From NCBI RefSeq assembly GCF_000186865.1, contig NW_008705561.1, positions 62,001 to 126,000 on the forward strand: 64,000 nt of DNA, written 5' to 3'. How positions within the stretch are numbered: the first letter of the stretch is position 1; every line of letters begins with the position of its first letter. The translations under genes were made by a program, and so were the position numbers. Positions 8,502 through 17,451 of the stretch are shown one piece after another. Origin of the DNA: Aureococcus anophagefferens (taxonomy: Eukaryota > Sar > Pelagophyceae > Pelagomonadales > Pelagomonadaceae). Under the pieces are notes generated by a model. That model worked only from the letters and a program-made list of their open reading frames with translations. It was not told where the DNA came from and did no database searches.

Positions 8502-9551
8502 ATGGGCTGCCTGCGCGCCGCCATCCTGGCGGCCTCGCTGCTCGCCGCAACGTGCGACGACGAGGCGCTGTGGTTCTTCGGCGCGGACGCGGAGTGGACG
8601 GGCCCCGTCGGCTACCTGAAGAACCTGATGCCCGACGCCGAGGCCGTGGCGCGGGCCGGCACGGACGCGCGCTGGTCCGCGAACGCGAGCGCCTGCGGCG
8701 CGCCGCCGCTGAACCACACGTGCTCGCCGTCGCGCCTCGCCGCGCCGGCGCTGCCGCGGACCGGCGACCTCTGCGCGGCCGTCGACGGCCTGTCGATCCT
8801 CGTCGTCGGCGACAGCTACGCGCGGCACGTCTACGTCGCGCTCGCGCTGCTCCTGAGCGGCGACCTGCGCGCGGGCGCGCTCAAGGCCGGCGCCGACGGC
8901 GCGGCGAACTGCCACTACGCGAAGCAGTTCGGCGAGCACGCCAAGGAGGCGCGCCAGGCCTGCCGGCTCTTCGTCGCGAAGCGGCTGTCCGTCTGCGGCG
9001 GCCGCGCGCGGCTCCGCCTCGCGGAGGCCGCGTGCCCCGAGGTGACGCTCGTGAACCTGCGGCGCAACCAGGTCGTCGCCTACGGCCTCGGCGCGCACCC
9101 CTGCGCGCGGGGCGGCGCCAAGGGCCCGAAGCACCTGAGCTACAACGCGACGGCGTTCGAGGCGGGCTTCGCGCGGCCGCTCTGCGGCGGCGACGCGGAG
9201 ATCCGGGACCGCGCCGCGGCCCAGCTCTTCTGGCTCGACACGCACTTCCGGCCGTCGAGCTTCGGGCCCTACGACGGCCCGGACCGCGTCTTCGACTTCC
9301 ACGCGCGCGCGGCCGCGGCGATGCGCGCCGCGTGCGCCGCGCCGACGGTGTCGGCCTACGACGACACGCGCGCCCTCGTCGCGACGCCGGGGTCGCAGTG
9401 GCGGCGCATGACCTTCGACGGCGTCCACTGGGGCCTCCAGGTCAACGCGCTCAAGGCGCTGCGGCTCCTCGACCGCGTCGCCGCCGTGCCCGCGGCGCGG
9501 CGCGTCGCGGAGCACCGCGTCGACCGCCGGCCGGGCCGCGTAACGCCTTAG
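8502..9551 (+). CDS. SGNH/PC-esterase-like secreted hydrolase
   Basis: A 349-residue protein with a signal peptide (MGCLRAAILAASLLAATC). ILVVGDSYARHVYVAL near residue 98 is the block I GDS motif with the nucleophile Ser. MTFDGVHWGLQVNALKALRLL near residue 303 supplies the DxxH pair of block V. Several Cys residues and N-glycosylation sequons fit a lumenal protein. Unlike the gene at 702-1733 it keeps GDS intact. Probable role: acyl esterase or acyltransferase on carbohydrate. Convergent with the next gene, overlapping at TTAG. Confidence 0.7.
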   Translation: MGCLRAAILAASLLAATCDDEALWFFGADAEWTGPVGYLKNLMPDAEAVARAGTDARWSANASACGAPPLNHTCSPSRLAAPALPRTGDLCAAVDGLSILVVGDSYARHVYVALALLLSGDLRAGALKAGADGAANCHYAKQFGEHAKEARQACRLFVAKRLSVCGGRARLRLAEAACPEVTLVNLRRNQVVAYGLGAHPCARGGAKGPKHLSYNATAFEAGFARPLCGGDAEIRDRAAAQLFWLDTHFRPSSFGPYDGPDRVFDFHARAAAAMRAACAAPTVSAYDDTRALVATPGSQWRRMTFDGVHWGLQVNALKALRLLDRVAAVPAARRVAEHRVDRRPGRVTP

Positions 9552-10753
9552 CGGTCGCCGAAGCGCGCGTGGCGCCTCGGCTCGAACGTGTCCGAGAGGC
9601 AGCAGCGGAGGCAGCGGCAGATGAGCTTGGGCGCCGTCGCGTTCGCCGGCGGCGCGGGCCGCCGGAGGAACCGCTGCTGCGCGAAGTTGGAGAAGGTCGA
9701 GTGCCAGAGGCCGACGAAGTTGCGCGCGCCGAGGAGGAGGCCGAGCTCCGCGGCGGCGTTGAGCTCGCGGTGCCTCGACCGCGCGCCGCTCTCGAAGAAC
9801 GCGTGCGCCGGGAGCGCGCGGCGGTACGCGTCGAGGACCCAGGCCGTCTGCTCGTGGCCGACCTTGCCGATGGGCGTCACGAGGAGCCAGGGGGCGTCGC
9901 CGCCGACGCCCGCCGTCGCCCGCGCGTAGCTCGCGGCCATGGCGGCGCCGAGGCGCGCGAGGTCCGCGTCGCCGCCGCCGCACAGCGCGCGCGCCATGGC
10001 CTCCGGGTGGCCCTTGCGCCGGTAGGCGTTGAGCCGGTTGCGCGTGCCGTTGCGCCGCTCGAGGTAGAGGAGCCAGTCGCAGTCGAGGTTGAAGTGGACC
10101 GCATCGTAGGGCGCGGGCGGCGGCGGCCGCGCGCGCGCGGCCGCGACCGCGGGGCCCAGCGACAGGGGCAGCGTCTGCTTGAGGTCGAGGGCCAACGGCG
10201 CCTTGCCCCAGTCCATGGAGGCGTGGCACCGCGTCGCGTTGATGTGCCGCGCCGCGCAGGACGCGGGCAGCACGCGCGTCCGCGCGCAGTCGCCGCGGCC
10301 GCGCAGCGCCGCGTTCACGGGGTCGAGGTCGAAGAAGGCCTCGACGGGCAGCGCCGGCGTCGTCTCCCGCTTCGCCGTGCCGTCGACGAGGAAGCCGCCG
10401 TAGAGCAGGTGCTCGCCCGCGGCGCACGCGGCCGCGAGGTGGCCGACGAAGTCGTTCAGCGCCGTCGTGAAGCCGTACTGCAGCCCGCCGGGCGCGACGA
10501 GCACGCCGCGGCCCGGCGCGCGCGCCAGCACGGCGTCGCAGGACTCGGCGGCGGCGTCGGCGTCGCAGGCGCAGCGCGCGTCGTCGACCCACCGCGCGGC
10601 GCCGCCGCCGGCGCAGCCGCAGCTCGACGCCACGGACCGCGCCGACGCGAGGCAGGACGCGACGCCGGCGGCGTCGACGACGAAGCCGTCCATCGCCGTC
10701 GTTCCTTGGGAGAGGACGACGAGCACGATGACGAGGGCTCTCGATGCAGCCAT
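9548..10753 (-). CDS. O-fucosyltransferase-like glycosyltransferase
   Basis: A 401-residue protein with a signal peptide (MAASRALVIVLVVLSQGTTA). APGGLQYGFTTALNDFVGHLAAA resembles the N-terminal GGxNNxR/LxDxV region of POFUT-type enzymes. The C-terminal ELNAAAELGLLLGARNFVGLWHSTFSNFAQQRF matches the donor-site strand with the conserved STFS. The clear HxR of POFUT1 is not seen, so this is a divergent member of the GT65/GT68/plant O-FucT superfamily. Many Cys and N-x-S/T sites fit a lumenal enzyme. Confidence 0.6.
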   Translation of the reverse strand: MAASRALVIVLVVLSQGTTAMDGFVVDAAGVASCLASARSVASSCGCAGGGAARWVDDARCACDADAAAESCDAVLARAPGRGVLVAPGGLQYGFTTALNDFVGHLAAACAAGEHLLYGGFLVDGTAKRETTPALPVEAFFDLDPVNAALRGRGDCARTRVLPASCAARHINATRCHASMDWGKAPLALDLKQTLPLSLGPAVAAARARPPPPAPYDAVHFNLDCDWLLYLERRNGTRNRLNAYRRKGHPEAMARALCGGGDADLARLGAAMAASYARATAGVGGDAPWLLVTPIGKVGHEQTAWVLDAYRRALPAHAFFESGARSRHRELNAAAELGLLLGARNFVGLWHSTFSNFAQQRFLRRPAPPANATAPKLICRCLRCCLSDTFEPRRHARFGDR

Positions 10754-11656
10754 CGTGCCGGGGTATTTACTCTGAGTTTGTCCCCTGTTGAAGCGGCACA
10801 GTGCAGCAAAAGCCGTCGTTGCATGGGCTTTCTTCGCGGCGCTCGCGATGGCGTCTGAGCGTTATGCGCCGGGATCGGCACTGGGGAAGGTGTCTCGCTG
10901 CCGCCCCAAACGCCCTCGTTCGGGCGTCGACCCGCCACGACGCGGATCCAGCGCGGTTGGGGCGGCGTCGACCATGCGGAAGCCGTCGAACCCGACGTCG
11001 GTCGGCTCGAGGTCCCGAGGGGCAGCCCGAGGCGCCTGGGGTGGGCCCACGCCGCCCGAGATGGTCTGGACCCGACCCCATGGTGGTATGGAACGGATCG
11101 AGACCATGTCCGGCGGCAGGGGCAGCCCCAGACACCCCACGGCCACCGTCGGGACGAAACGCCGTCAGAGCTCGGCCCGGTGGACTCGACGATTTCGGGC
11201 TCCCCCGAGGAACCTGCCGCGCTGGACGCGACGGGGTCGATGACGAACGATCTCCGCTGCTGCGATGGCTCGAAAACTATGTTAGAGGGGTCGCGAGGGG
11301 GCAGCGCGTCGCTTCCCACCCACTCTACCTCCCCGTTCCAGTCGCCACGCGGTCGTATGAGCGTCGCGTCTTCGCATGTGCCTCACCCTCGTCCTTGCGG
11401 CCCTCGCAGCTGCTGGGATCGTTGCACAATTCTGCATATTCGCGGAGCGGCGGGCCCTCAAAGACGGCCATCCCATCGCAGCGCGCCGCCAAAACGCTGC
11501 ACAATGTCGATCATGAAGCACGGAGGACATTCGCTCGATTTTACCCCGGCGGGCTCTAAGTTTGACTGCAATGTTGTGAGGTTGAAGTCAATGAAGAAGC
11601 TTTTAGCGCACACAGTCCTCAGCGTCGTCCGGGACTACCGCGCCGAATTTAATGGA
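10754..11656. other. Unassigned stretch, no supported gene
   Basis: About 900 bp with several overlapping open frames on both strands but no recognisable motif. Base and codon composition is more mixed than in the neighbouring genes, which would fit decayed coding DNA. An imperfect inverted repeat lies at 11061-11107 (ATGGTCT...AGACCAT). The part after about 11500 is AT-richer and may be the 3' flank of the next reverse-strand gene. Confidence 0.5.
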
Positions 11657-12946
11657 CTAGGGCGTGTGCTGGGAAAACCGGAGGCCGGCGTCGTCCTCGC
11701 CCGGGTGGAGCTTGACGTGCTCGTGCTCGACGCGGATGAGCGCCCACTGGAAGCGGCGCGCGACCTCGACGACGCCGAGGAGCAGGATCACGTGCTGGGC
11801 CACGAGGGTCTGGTCCGGCGACACGTAGACGGCCCAGCCGAGGCGCGCGGCGAAGTTCGTGCCCACGGCGACGGCGTAGAACGGCGCCGGGAACTTCTTC
11901 GGTCGGCCGCGGCCGAGGCCCCAGTCCATGAAGACGTCCCAGAGGAAGTTGCAGAGCGTCGACGCCAGCGCGAGCGCGAGCCAGGCCCGCGCGTAGAACG
12001 CGTCGCCGGGGCTCCCCTTCTTCAGCACGGACGCGGCGACGAGCGCGACGGCGAGGAGGTACTTGGCCGCGTTCGCGGCGTTCTTCCGCCGGCCCGCCGG
12101 GTCGTCGCGGAAGGCGCGCGCGCTCTGGCCCAGGCGAATCAGAAAGGGCCCGACCTGCAACAACACGGCGACGCGCGCGTAGGCGAGGCCGGGCCCGCAC
12201 GTCGCCGGCGCGGCGCGCAGCGTGTCGCCGGCCGGGTCCACGAGCCACGCGCCGAGCGCGCAGGTCGCGTACTGCATGTCCGCGAAGATCTTGGGCATGG
12301 AGCAGAGCACGTCGGCGACGAAGGTCCGCGCGAACGTCGCGCGGCGGAACGGCCCCGCGAGCACGGGCAGGAGCAGGTCGAAGACGAGGCCCCGGCGCGC
12401 GGCCACGGCGCCGGGCGACGCCGCGAGGCTCAGCGGCGCGCGGTCCGCGGGCCAGGCGAGGAAGAGCGCCGGCGCGAGGAACGCCAGCGCCGGCAGCGCG
12501 TCGCGGAACGCCGAGACGTCCGCGCCGAGCGCGCCGGGCGCCATGAGCAGGAGCGCGTAGACCAGGAACGCCGAGAAGACGGCGATGAAGCACGCGTAGG
12601 CGTAGGCCAGGACCGTGTCGTAGGTCACGAACGGGGACACGTCGAGCGCGCTCCGGTAGTCGACCTTGCACCGCCGCCACGCGAACAGCGTGCCGCCGTA
12701 GAGCAGCCCGCAGAGGCAGAGCAGGAACGACGACCGGAAGAGCGGGTAGGGCCAGCCGCAGATCTCGTGGATGCCGCCGCTCGCCGGGTCGTAGCTGAAC
12801 ATCATGACCAGGATCGACACGCAGAACAGCGTCAGCGTCGAGCCGGAGCTCAGGCCCAGCACGAACATGCGCGTCTTGACGCTGTCCATGTAGGCGTGGT
12901 GCGCCGCGTCCTGGAGCAGGTGGCTCATGCGCCGCGGGGTGGCCAT
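11657..12946 (-). CDS. EXS-domain multispan membrane protein (ERD1/XPR1/PHO1 C-terminal type)
   Basis: A 429-residue protein with about eight hydrophobic segments. FVADVLCSMPKIFADMQYATC, then RLGQSARAFRDDPAGRRKNAANAAKYL, then LCNFLWDVFMDWGLG, and RRFQWALIRVEHEHVKLH at the end are the ordered landmarks of the EXS domain. No SPX domain precedes it, so it is of the stand-alone type like ERD1 rather than full XPR1/PHO1. Proteins of this group move phosphate or retain Golgi enzymes; a Golgi role would suit the surrounding glycan genes (inference). Confidence 0.8.
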   Translation of the reverse strand: MATPRRMSHLLQDAAHHAYMDSVKTRMFVLGLSSGSTLTLFCVSILVMMFSYDPASGGIHEICGWPYPLFRSSFLLCLCGLLYGGTLFAWRRCKVDYRSALDVSPFVTYDTVLAYAYACFIAVFSAFLVYALLLMAPGALGADVSAFRDALPALAFLAPALFLAWPADRAPLSLAASPGAVAARRGLVFDLLLPVLAGPFRRATFARTFVADVLCSMPKIFADMQYATCALGAWLVDPAGDTLRAAPATCGPGLAYARVAVLLQVGPFLIRLGQSARAFRDDPAGRRKNAANAAKYLLAVALVAASVLKKGSPGDAFYARAWLALALASTLCNFLWDVFMDWGLGRGRPKKFPAPFYAVAVGTNFAARLGWAVYVSPDQTLVAQHVILLLGVVEVARRFQWALIRVEHEHVKLHPGEDDAGLRFSQHTP

Positions 12947-13079
12947 GGCTGTGCGATTGCCTCAACGCGTCCTAATTCTGGCTGCCATAAGAGTTTGCGA
13001 TTTCCGCCTGTGCAACGTTGACGTCAAGTTAGCGGGCGACAGCGGCCCACGCAGCGGCCGCGGGGCCAAGGTGCGGGGC

Positions 13080-13172
13080 CCCGCGCGGCTCGGACGGCTC
13101 CTGCCGCGGATGATGCGCGCGGACCCCCGCGACCGGCCGTCGTTCTCCGCGCTGCTCCGGGAGCTAGGCTAG
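13080..13172 (+). pseudogene. Orphan protein-kinase C-terminal fragment
   Basis: GPARLGRLLPRMMRADPRDRPSF then SALLRELG and a stop look like the end of a protein-kinase domain (the xML..DPxxRPSF..LL..L helix). No other kinase motif lies upstream, so this is probably a relic or a last exon whose partner exons are gone. Short, so a chance match is possible. Confidence 0.3.
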
Positions 13173-13181
13173 CTAAGGACA

Positions 13182-16100
13182 TCAGCAGGAGCGCACGCGC
13201 AGCAGGCGGAACTTCGCCGGCGGCGACGCCGGCGACCGCGGCGGCCGGGGTACGACGTGGAGCGCGTGGGTCCCCGGCGCGGCGAAGCGCGACCCGGGCC
13301 GGAGGACGAAGGTCCGCACGGGGACGCGCCGCGTCGGCGGCGCGAGCTCCGCGCGCTCGAAGAACACGGACGTGCGCGGCATCGTGGACCGGTCGCGCCA
13401 GGCGCCGCGGACGACGTGGGGCGCGGGGCTCAGGCCCGCGGCGAAGGCCGCGCACTCGGGGAGCTTCTCCGCGCAGGCCTCGCGCGGGCCGCAGGGCTTC
13501 GGCGCGCAGAAGTCCTCGAGGGCCTCCGTCGCCGCGAGGGCCGCCTCGGCGGCGGCGACGTCGTCGTCGAGCCAGAAGACGCCGTCGGCGAAGGTCTCGT
13601 AGGACGCGAGCGCGGTGACGAGGAGCGCGGGCCGCGGGCCGAGGCGGACCTCGAGCGAGAGCCGGCGCGCCGCGTCGCGGAGCCGCGACCCCGCGGCGCC
13701 CGCGGCGGCCTCGACGCCCGACTTGGACCCGTTGGCGACGAGGCGCCAGGCGGGCCCCGCGGCGGCGAGGTCCGCGGCCGCGAAGTCGGACAGGTAGCGG
13801 CCGCCGCAGGCCGCGACGGCCGCGCCGAGCCGCGCCGTGAAGTTCCGCGGCGGCAGCGGCGCCGGCGCCGCCGGAGCTCCCTCCCCGACGGTCCGCCGCG
13901 CGGCGGCCTCCCAGGCGTAGGCCATCGCGTCGGCCATGAGCTGGTGCGGCCACCAGTTCGGGTGGTGCCGCGTCGGATGCCAGAGGAGGCCCGGGTCGAC
14001 GGCGCCGGCGTCGCCGCGCCGGCGCCGCGCGGCGACGGACCGCACCGCGTCGCGGTACGAGACGACGGGGAAGCCGTAGTAGCGCGCGTTCGGCGCGACG
14101 ACCTCGGCCTGGTAGCCGTCGTCGACGTCCGCGAGCTTGCGCATCGCGACGAAGACGACGAGGACGGCGCCCTCCGATAGGACGAGCCGCGCGAGGCTCT
14201 CCGTCGCGTCGCGCGCCTCGGCGTAGACCGCGCCGTCGCCGTCGTCGTTGACGCTGAAGTCGACGACGACCATGGCCGCGCGCGCGACGGCGTCGGCGAC
14301 GTCGGCCCAGTTGACGACGCGCCAGGCCGTCGTCGTCGAGCCCTCGAAGCGGTTGACGACGCGGAGCCCCGGGCACCGCGGGTAGCGCCACCGGAGCCAC
14401 GCCTCGAACCGGTGCCACGCGGAGCAGTTCGCGCCCTCGTCGAAGGGAAACGTCGGGTTCCAGCAGCTCCGGCCGCCGGTCACGGACCCGCCGAAGACGA
14501 CGACGTCGAAGGCGCCGCGCGCGTCCGCGTCGCACCGCTCGACGCCGCGCGCGAGGCGCGCCCACGCGTCGAGGCGGCTCCCGTCGCCGTCGAGCGCGAG
14601 GGCCGCCGCCCAGTCCGCGGCGGAGAACGGCACCTCGCCGGAGAATCGCCCGTATTTCCCGTCGTAGCGATCCACGGACGCGAGCAGGCCGTCGAAGTGC
14701 GCGACGCGCACGACGGCGCAGCCGGCCGCGTCTGTGTCGGGAGGCGTGGTGTTGCGTGTGGCCGCGACGACCGTCACGCACCGCTCGGCGCCCGCGAGGC
14801 GTCGCCGCGGCGCGTCGCCCGGCCGCGTCGGCGCGTCGCCCGGCCGCCGCGGCGCGTCGCCCGCGTAGGGCAGGTACCAGGGCCGCGCGGGGCCGTACGT
14901 CAGCAGGCAGCGCGCGAGCGGCGCGGCTCGCGCGCGGCGGCTGTGGCCGTGCGCGACGAGCGCGGCCACGAGGTTCGACGCCGTCGAGCTCACGGTCGCG
15001 ACGAGGCCGTCCGTCGCCGCCGCCGCGACGGCGAGGTCCGCGAAGAAGGCCCGCGACGGCCCGTGCTCCGCGAAGTCCGCCTCGTCCGCCGCGGCGCCGA
15101 CGGCCGCGGTCTTCGCGGCGCAGCCGAGGGCGCGCGCGAAGGCCGACACGTTCGCGCGCGTCGCGGCGCGGTCCGACATGATGCGCACGACGCAGGGCCG
15201 CCGCGCGGCGCCGACGACGCGCGCGAGGCACGCGGCCTCGCGCGACACGTCGGCGCCGTCGTCCGCCGCGCGCGCGCGGTGCCGCGAGTGCAGGGCCACG
15301 GAGAAGCCGGCGTCGGCGTCGACGGGGACGGGCCGGGCCAGCTCGAAGGCCGCGTGGAATAGCACGCCGTAGGCGAGGTCGAGGCCGCCGCGGAACAGCG
15401 CCGCCGCGCGGCGCCGCGCGGCGGCCCCCAGGCACCGCGCGGCCTCGGGCATGGCCGCGGCCGCCGCGTTGTGGCCGTACATGACGCCAAAGTCCACAAA
15501 AGTCGCCGGCAGCTCGTCGAGGCCCGGCGTCGCCAGGATGTGCGCCTCGGCCGTCTGCTTCGCGGGCCAGCCCGGTACCGTCGACCAGTTCGCGGCGCCG
15601 TCGTCCCGCGCGACCCAGCGCCGCAGGCGCAGCGCGGCGCCGCAGGCGGCCTCGCTGTTGCCCGCGAAGTCAGGCGGGCTCGCGAAGCGCGCCACGAGCG
15701 TCCGGTTCGTGACGACGGCGAGCGCGAAGGCGTTGAGGAAGCCGAAGACGCCGTTGCCCGCCTTGAGCGGGCAGAAGTAGGTCGCGCGCGCGAACGTGCC
15801 CACGGGGCCGCGCCGGTAGGCCTCGAGGAGCGCCTCGGCCTCGGCGCGGCTCGCCGGCGCGTCCCTCGCCGCGGCGGGCAGGCCGTGGGCGCCGTCGACG
15901 ACGCCGCCGGCGCACTCGCGCGGCGTCTCGTAGCCGAGGCACGCGTAGTCCGCGGCGAAGGCGCCGCAGAACGGCGCCCAGAAGCCGAGGGAGATCGGTC
16001 GCGGCCGCGGCGCGAACGCCGGCGCCGTGCGATTGTCCTCGACGCGGCGCAGGGCGACGGCGGCGACGGCCCGGGGCCAGCCGCCCCGCCTCGCGCGCGC

Positions 16101-16553
16101 GGCGACGGGCTGCGTCGCCGCGTGGCGGAACCCCGCGGCGACGTCCCGGGCGTAGGCCGCCGCGGCGTCGCCGGCGTCGAAGGCGGCGCGGCCGCGGCTC
16201 GCGCGCCAGGCGGCCCAGGCGCGCGCGTGCGCCGTGCCCGGCGCCGTCGCCTGCGCGACGCCCGCGAGGAACCGGTCGACGGGCTCGCGGACGACGACCG
16301 CCACGGTCCGCGGCGGCGTCGCGCACGGCGCCCAGTCGTCCGCGGCCTCCGGCGCCGCCTCGTCGACGCGCGCAGCGACGGAGACGCCATGAGTGACGGA
16401 TGGGCAGTAGCCGGAGCGACCCAACCAGTCATCCATGATGCCCGGGTTGCGCCAGGCCAGCACGCCGAGCGCCGCCTCGCAGGCATCGCGCGGCCGCTGC
16501 TTCTTCGCACGGATGGTGCACCATGTTGCCAGCAGGAGACGCGCAACTCGCAT
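13182..16553 (-). CDS. Three-part fusion: sulfotransferase-like, glycosyltransferase-like, SGNH-like
   Basis: A 1123-residue single-exon protein; the ATG at 16553 gives MRVARLLLATWCTIRA. Residues about 50-220 contain VAVVVREPVDRFLAGVAQA (sulfotransferase 3'-PB-like) and FCGAFAADYACLGYETPREC, the same tail as the gene at 2201-4078, but no 5' PAPS loop. Residues about 250-600 contain FCPLKAGNGVFGFLNAFALAV, VALHSRHR, VRIMSDRAATRANVSAF and VATVSSTASNLVAAL, a layout like fucosyltransferase-type GT-B enzymes. Residues about 680-880 contain FDVVVFGGSVTGG, VVVDFSVNDDGDG and LLWHPTRHHPNWWPHQL, the three blocks of an SGNH hydrolase with GGS in place of GDS. The C-terminal 250 residues are unassigned. 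It would link glycosyl transfer with esterification in one lumenal polypeptide. Confidence 0.6.
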   Translation of the reverse strand: MRVARLLLATWCTIRAKKQRPRDACEAALGVLAWRNPGIMDDWLGRSGYCPSVTHGVSVAARVDEAAPEAADDWAPCATPPRTVAVVVREPVDRFLAGVAQATAPGTAHARAWAAWRASRGRAAFDAGDAAAAYARDVAAGFRHAATQPVAARARRGGWPRAVAAVALRRVEDNRTAPAFAPRPRPISLGFWAPFCGAFAADYACLGYETPRECAGGVVDGAHGLPAAARDAPASRAEAEALLEAYRRGPVGTFARATYFCPLKAGNGVFGFLNAFALAVVTNRTLVARFASPPDFAGNSEAACGAALRLRRWVARDDGAANWSTVPGWPAKQTAEAHILATPGLDELPATFVDFGVMYGHNAAAAAMPEAARCLGAAARRRAAALFRGGLDLAYGVLFHAAFELARPVPVDADAGFSVALHSRHRARAADDGADVSREAACLARVVGAARRPCVVRIMSDRAATRANVSAFARALGCAAKTAAVGAAADEADFAEHGPSRAFFADLAVAAAATDGLVATVSSTASNLVAALVAHGHSRRARAAPLARCLLTYGPARPWYLPYAGDAPRRPGDAPTRPGDAPRRRLAGAERCVTVVAATRNTTPPDTDAAGCAVVRVAHFDGLLASVDRYDGKYGRFSGEVPFSAADWAAALALDGDGSRLDAWARLARGVERCDADARGAFDVVVFGGSVTGGRSCWNPTFPFDEGANCSAWHRFEAWLRWRYPRCPGLRVVNRFEGSTTTAWRVVNWADVADAVARAAMVVVDFSVNDDGDGAVYAEARDATESLARLVLSEGAVLVVFVAMRKLADVDDGYQAEVVAPNARYYGFPVVSYRDAVRSVAARRRRGDAGAVDPGLLWHPTRHHPNWWPHQLMADAMAYAWEAAARRTVGEGAPAAPAPLPPRNFTARLGAAVAACGGRYLSDFAAADLAAAGPAWRLVANGSKSGVEAAAGAAGSRLRDAARRLSLEVRLGPRPALLVTALASYETFADGVFWLDDDVAAAEAALAATEALEDFCAPKPCGPREACAEKLPECAAFAAGLSPAPHVVRGAWRDRSTMPRTSVFFERAELAPPTRRVPVRTFVLRPGSRFAAPGTHALHVVPRPPRSPASPPAKFRLLRVRSC

Positions 16554-16676
16554 CGTCCATAAGAGGCACGCTGCCCCGTGTTTGAACTTCAACAAAGCCA
16601 ACTGGCGCGATGGGCTTCGCGAGGGCTGCGTGTTTGAGCCATGTTCTGCGTGCACCATGATCTGCGTGCATGCGCC
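16554..16676. promoter_or_regulatory. Divergent promoter region
   Basis: A 123-bp gap between the fusion gene and the sulfotransferase-like gene. It holds two near-identical runs containing CTGCGTGCA(C/T) just before the start at 16677; no core promoter motif is clear. Confidence 0.4.
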
Positions 16677-17447
16677 ATGATCTGGCTCTTACTGCTGCTC
16701 GTTCCCGCGGGAACGGCGCGGGAGACGCTGATCCAGTACGGCCCGCCGCGCTCCGCGACGACGTTCCAGTTGCAGGTCATCCGCGCCGCGGCCTGTTTGA
16801 GGGATGGCGCGCCGCCGGAGGTCGTCAAGGCGCACAAGGAGGCGCAGCTCCGCGGCGCGCTGCAGAAGGCCAACGCGACCGGGTTCCTGCTCTTCGCGAC
16901 GGCGCGCGGCGGCGGCGGCCGGCGGCCGCGCTGCGCCGACGCGGGCCGCGACGCGGAGCGGGCGCGCGCCGAGCTCTCGGAGACGCTCGGCGCCGCCGTC
17001 GCCCACGTGCAGCTCTACGAGTACCTCGAGCGCTGCGGCTCGAACGTGCAGATCTTCGCGTACGCGGAGAAGCTCGGCCTCGACGACGGCGCGGGCGACG
17101 ACGTCCTCGAGTACATGCGCTACTGGTCCGTGCTGCGGCGCTGCTGCGGGCCGCAGATGAGCTTCGACTACCGCGCGCGGCTCCTGGGCCTCCCGCGTGC
17201 GGACAACGCCAAGGCGCGCGCGCGCAACGACCCCGCGTACGACGCCTGCGAGACCTACAACCTCACGGCGGTCGAGCGCCACGTCCTCCGGACGCGCGTC
17301 GTCCGCGCCTGCGGCCCGTCCATGGCCCAGCTCTCCCACAAGCTGCCCTTCGCCAACAACATCACCGTCGGCGCCTGCGCCCGCTACGAGGCCGCGGTCG
17401 TGACGCAGCGCCTCCGCTTCAACCGGCCGCCCGCGGACCCGTGGTAA
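16677..17447 (+). CDS. Small sulfotransferase-like protein
   Basis: A 256-residue protein. The ATG at 16677 gives a short signal peptide (MIWLLLLLVPAGTA); an in-frame ATG at 16641 exists but adds a polar leader. TLIQYGPPRSATTFQLQVI near residue 17 is a PAPS-loop-like motif of the PRSATT type. The rest is Cys-containing and has no clear 3'-PB motif, so it could be a divergent or minimal sulfotransferase. Its stop is 4 bp from the stop of the convergent gene, in a shared TAATGAATTA. Confidence 0.5.
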   Translation: MIWLLLLLVPAGTARETLIQYGPPRSATTFQLQVIRAAACLRDGAPPEVVKAHKEAQLRGALQKANATGFLLFATARGGGGRRPRCADAGRDAERARAELSETLGAAVAHVQLYEYLERCGSNVQIFAYAEKLGLDDGAGDDVLEYMRYWSVLRRCCGPQMSFDYRARLLGLPRADNAKARARNDPAYDACETYNLTAVERHVLRTRVVRACGPSMAQLSHKLPFANNITVGACARYEAAVVTQRLRFNRPPADPW

Positions 17448-17451
17448 TGAA

